A stretch of 17,199 nucleotides of DNA from Kalaharituber pfeilii (Eukaryota > Ascomycota > Pezizomycetes > Pezizales > Pezizaceae), in the NCBI GenBank assembly GCA_015179045.1, contig WHUZ01000262.1, positions 1 to 17,199 on the forward strand. Reading direction: 5' to 3'. Below are positions 15,570 through 17,199 of this stretch, in pieces. The notes below the pieces were generated by a model. The model was not told the DNA's origin and ran no database searches. It was given only the letters and a program-made list of their open reading frames with translations. A program made the position numbers and the translations under genes. Every line of letters starts with the position of its first letter. Within the stretch, counting starts at the first letter, position 1.

Positions 15570-17199
15570 TTACTCCCCTGTTTAGGGTACTTATCTCAAG
15601 TAATAATCACTAATAGAAAACTGAACTAATTAGGATTATAGGTCTTATACTTTAGCTATTAGTGTACCTTATATACAAAGTAATACACAAGCTAAACCAT
15701 AGTTGCCCATGGCTAATGGTGAGACTAGTATATCTTTAACTCATCAGTGAGCTATTAAAAAACCTTTCTGAACACAAAACCTAGTAGAAAAAAGTTTTTA
15801 TAAGAAAAGATACTCATATTAATAAACTATCTGAGTAGCATAGCTGTACAGAATTTTTATTTATACAACATACTCTATTTCATAAGCTATTAATACTTTA
15901 TTAGACTATAGGGTCTTAAAGGCTTCCTCAGATATTAATTATGGAACTCTCTAACAGATTCCAATGATTTATGAAAATTCTTAACTGTTTCCTAAGTCTC
16001 ATTATCTTTGCCATAATTTAGTCATGGAAGATATGGAGATACTATTTGAGAGTCTGTATTACATACTTTCTACAATACTAGATATTATATGTCAGAAACT
16101 CTATTAGTCTAAGAGTAGTAAGTAGTATAGAGTTAGAATTCTGTAATATTGTTTAGAAGAGCTAAGGTAAATTGTAGTACATATTTAGAGGTGATATGCA
16201 GAGTAGACTAAATTGCCTAAAGATATTATTAAGGTATTAGTAATGCCTCAAGTTATCTAAGTCTTTTTTACTAGTCTATAGTATAGTATTGTATTTTAGT
16301 AAACTAGTTTATGATAATTAAAATAGTATACAAGCCCTTAGTAGTTCTTTTAACAAAGTTTATAGCTATCTTTTTTTAAGGCTTCATACTAGTAGGCATT
16401 GGTATAAGTCTAGTTTACCTTAGATGTTGGTCAGGGTAATATAATTAGTTACTCAGCCATCTTAGTCAAAGTTTCAAGAGAGGAATCTAATATATACTCT
16501 AGTGTTAAGTTATATTACTGTCATGGTATTATTATTATCACTTCCAATATAGTTTGAATACCTAGTCTATTATTATTTCTTACTTATTCATCACCGTTAA
16601 TCTTAAAGATATTAGTTTATATATCTTTTTACTTCACTAGTCTGAGAGGGAGTATCTGCTTTATTATTAAGCTAATATAATTGAATTTGCAGAGTTTCTG
16701 GCTCTAGTTAGATTACTAGTTATTGAAATATTATTTGGTAGTAAAGTATATAGTATATAGTAGATAGTAAAGATAGTAAACTTAATTTTCCAATACCTTT
16801 ATCTTCTATTTATATAATCAAAGATTGCTAGAAGTTCATTATTGTAGATAGAGATAGTTTTGTTTAGTAGAAGTCAGTAATCGGGATAGTACTTATAGAG
16901 TAAAGGGTAGTAATATTATTCTTAAGCTCAAAATGCTAGTGAGTACTTGGTCTGAGTAGTTGGTTTTATAATCATAAGTAGGAATTAATTAAACTGTCAC
17001 AGTATAAGAGCACTCATAAACTTGTCTTTCTATAAAGCAGCTTACTACTTTGTGTTTCCTTAAGTAAAGGGTATGTCTCTAGTCAAGACTTGTAAGTAGT
17101 TAGGTTATAGCAAAGTAAATTAAATTAGCAGTAGTAGTTGAGAACAAATTAGTAGTAGTAGTTTTTTAAGCCTAAAAGGCTACACCTATCTTTATCAAC
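15570..17199 (-). mobile_element. Ty3/gypsy LTR retrotransposon, copy 3 (RIP-degraded, continues beyond window)
   Basis: Collinear with copy 1 from base 50 to about 1700: polypurine tract, integrase, and the RNase H side of pol. In 79 aligned bases (546-624 against 16062-16140) I count 21 differences, all G-to-A or C-to-T from copy 1 to copy 3. It keeps about 39 bp of the integrase zinc-finger region that copy 1 lacks (around 16409-16450) and has one copy of the 35-bp unit that is tripled in copy 1. It has no coding capacity. Confidence 0.87.

Noticed and set aside
1..17199. Centromere or telomere
   Set aside because: No telomeric repeats are present. RIP-degraded, nested transposons are found both at centromeres and in ordinary AT-rich blocks, so the window alone cannot tell.

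Overview
The window is a transposon graveyard typical of an AT-rich, repeat-rich compartment in a filamentous ascomycete (Pezizomycotina). It contains chromovirus-like Ty3/gypsy LTR retrotransposons, and two of the three copies are degraded by one-directional C-to-T / G-to-A change, the mark of repeat-induced point mutation (RIP). There are also poly(A)-tailed non-LTR insertions and TA-flanked inverted-repeat elements. I see no intact host gene, tRNA, rRNA or CRISPR array. Every open frame is a transposon relic, a translation of tandem repeats, or noise.

Layout. (1) 1-5192: Ty3/gypsy copy 1 on the minus strand. It has the last 49 bp of the 3' LTR, a G-run polypurine tract, a frameshifted pol (integrase, RNase H, RT), a protease-like and a gag relic, then a complete 688-bp 5' LTR (4505-5192). 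It keeps its G+C but is broken by frameshifts, one deletion and several tandem expansions. (2) 5193-5545: a RIP-degraded remnant of a 57-bp tandem array. (3) 5545-5960: AT-rich DNA I cannot assign. (4) 5960-9659: RIP-degraded copy 2, starting inside pol and ending in its 5' LTR (9078-9659). (5) 9660-9860: spacer plus a short leader fragment of another copy. (6) 9861-10450 and 15473-15569: one LTR split by a 5020-bp insertion. (7) 15570-17199: RIP-degraded copy 3, continuing past the window.

The 5020-bp insertion (10451-15470) is the most interesting object. It has perfect 20-bp terminal inverted repeats and is flanked by TA. Removing it with one TA restores an LTR of 687 bp, against 688 bp in copy 1. 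It has no recognisable transposase. It is built as a fold-back: a left array of 57-58-bp units (11001-11980) recurs inverted on the right (about 14013-14838), and a second pair of inverted 57-bp repeats lies near the centre. It shows no RIP, unlike the LTR DNA around it, so it arrived after that DNA was mutated. The RIP-degraded piece of the same array at 5193-5545 shows that the family is older and was present more than once.

The fold-back element has itself been a landing site. It carries a 286-bp MITE with TA flanks (13244-13529), an 85-bp hairpin element with 9-bp flanking repeats (12145-12229), and a 5'-truncated LINE end with a zinc-knuckle coding remnant, poly(A) and a 13-bp target duplication (13568-14012). 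It also carries three very short (about 40 bp) poly(A)-tailed inserts, each with 10-12-bp target duplications. The order of events read from this is: LTR elements, RIP, fold-back insertion, then small insertions into it. Copy 1 separately inserted into the RIP-degraded array.
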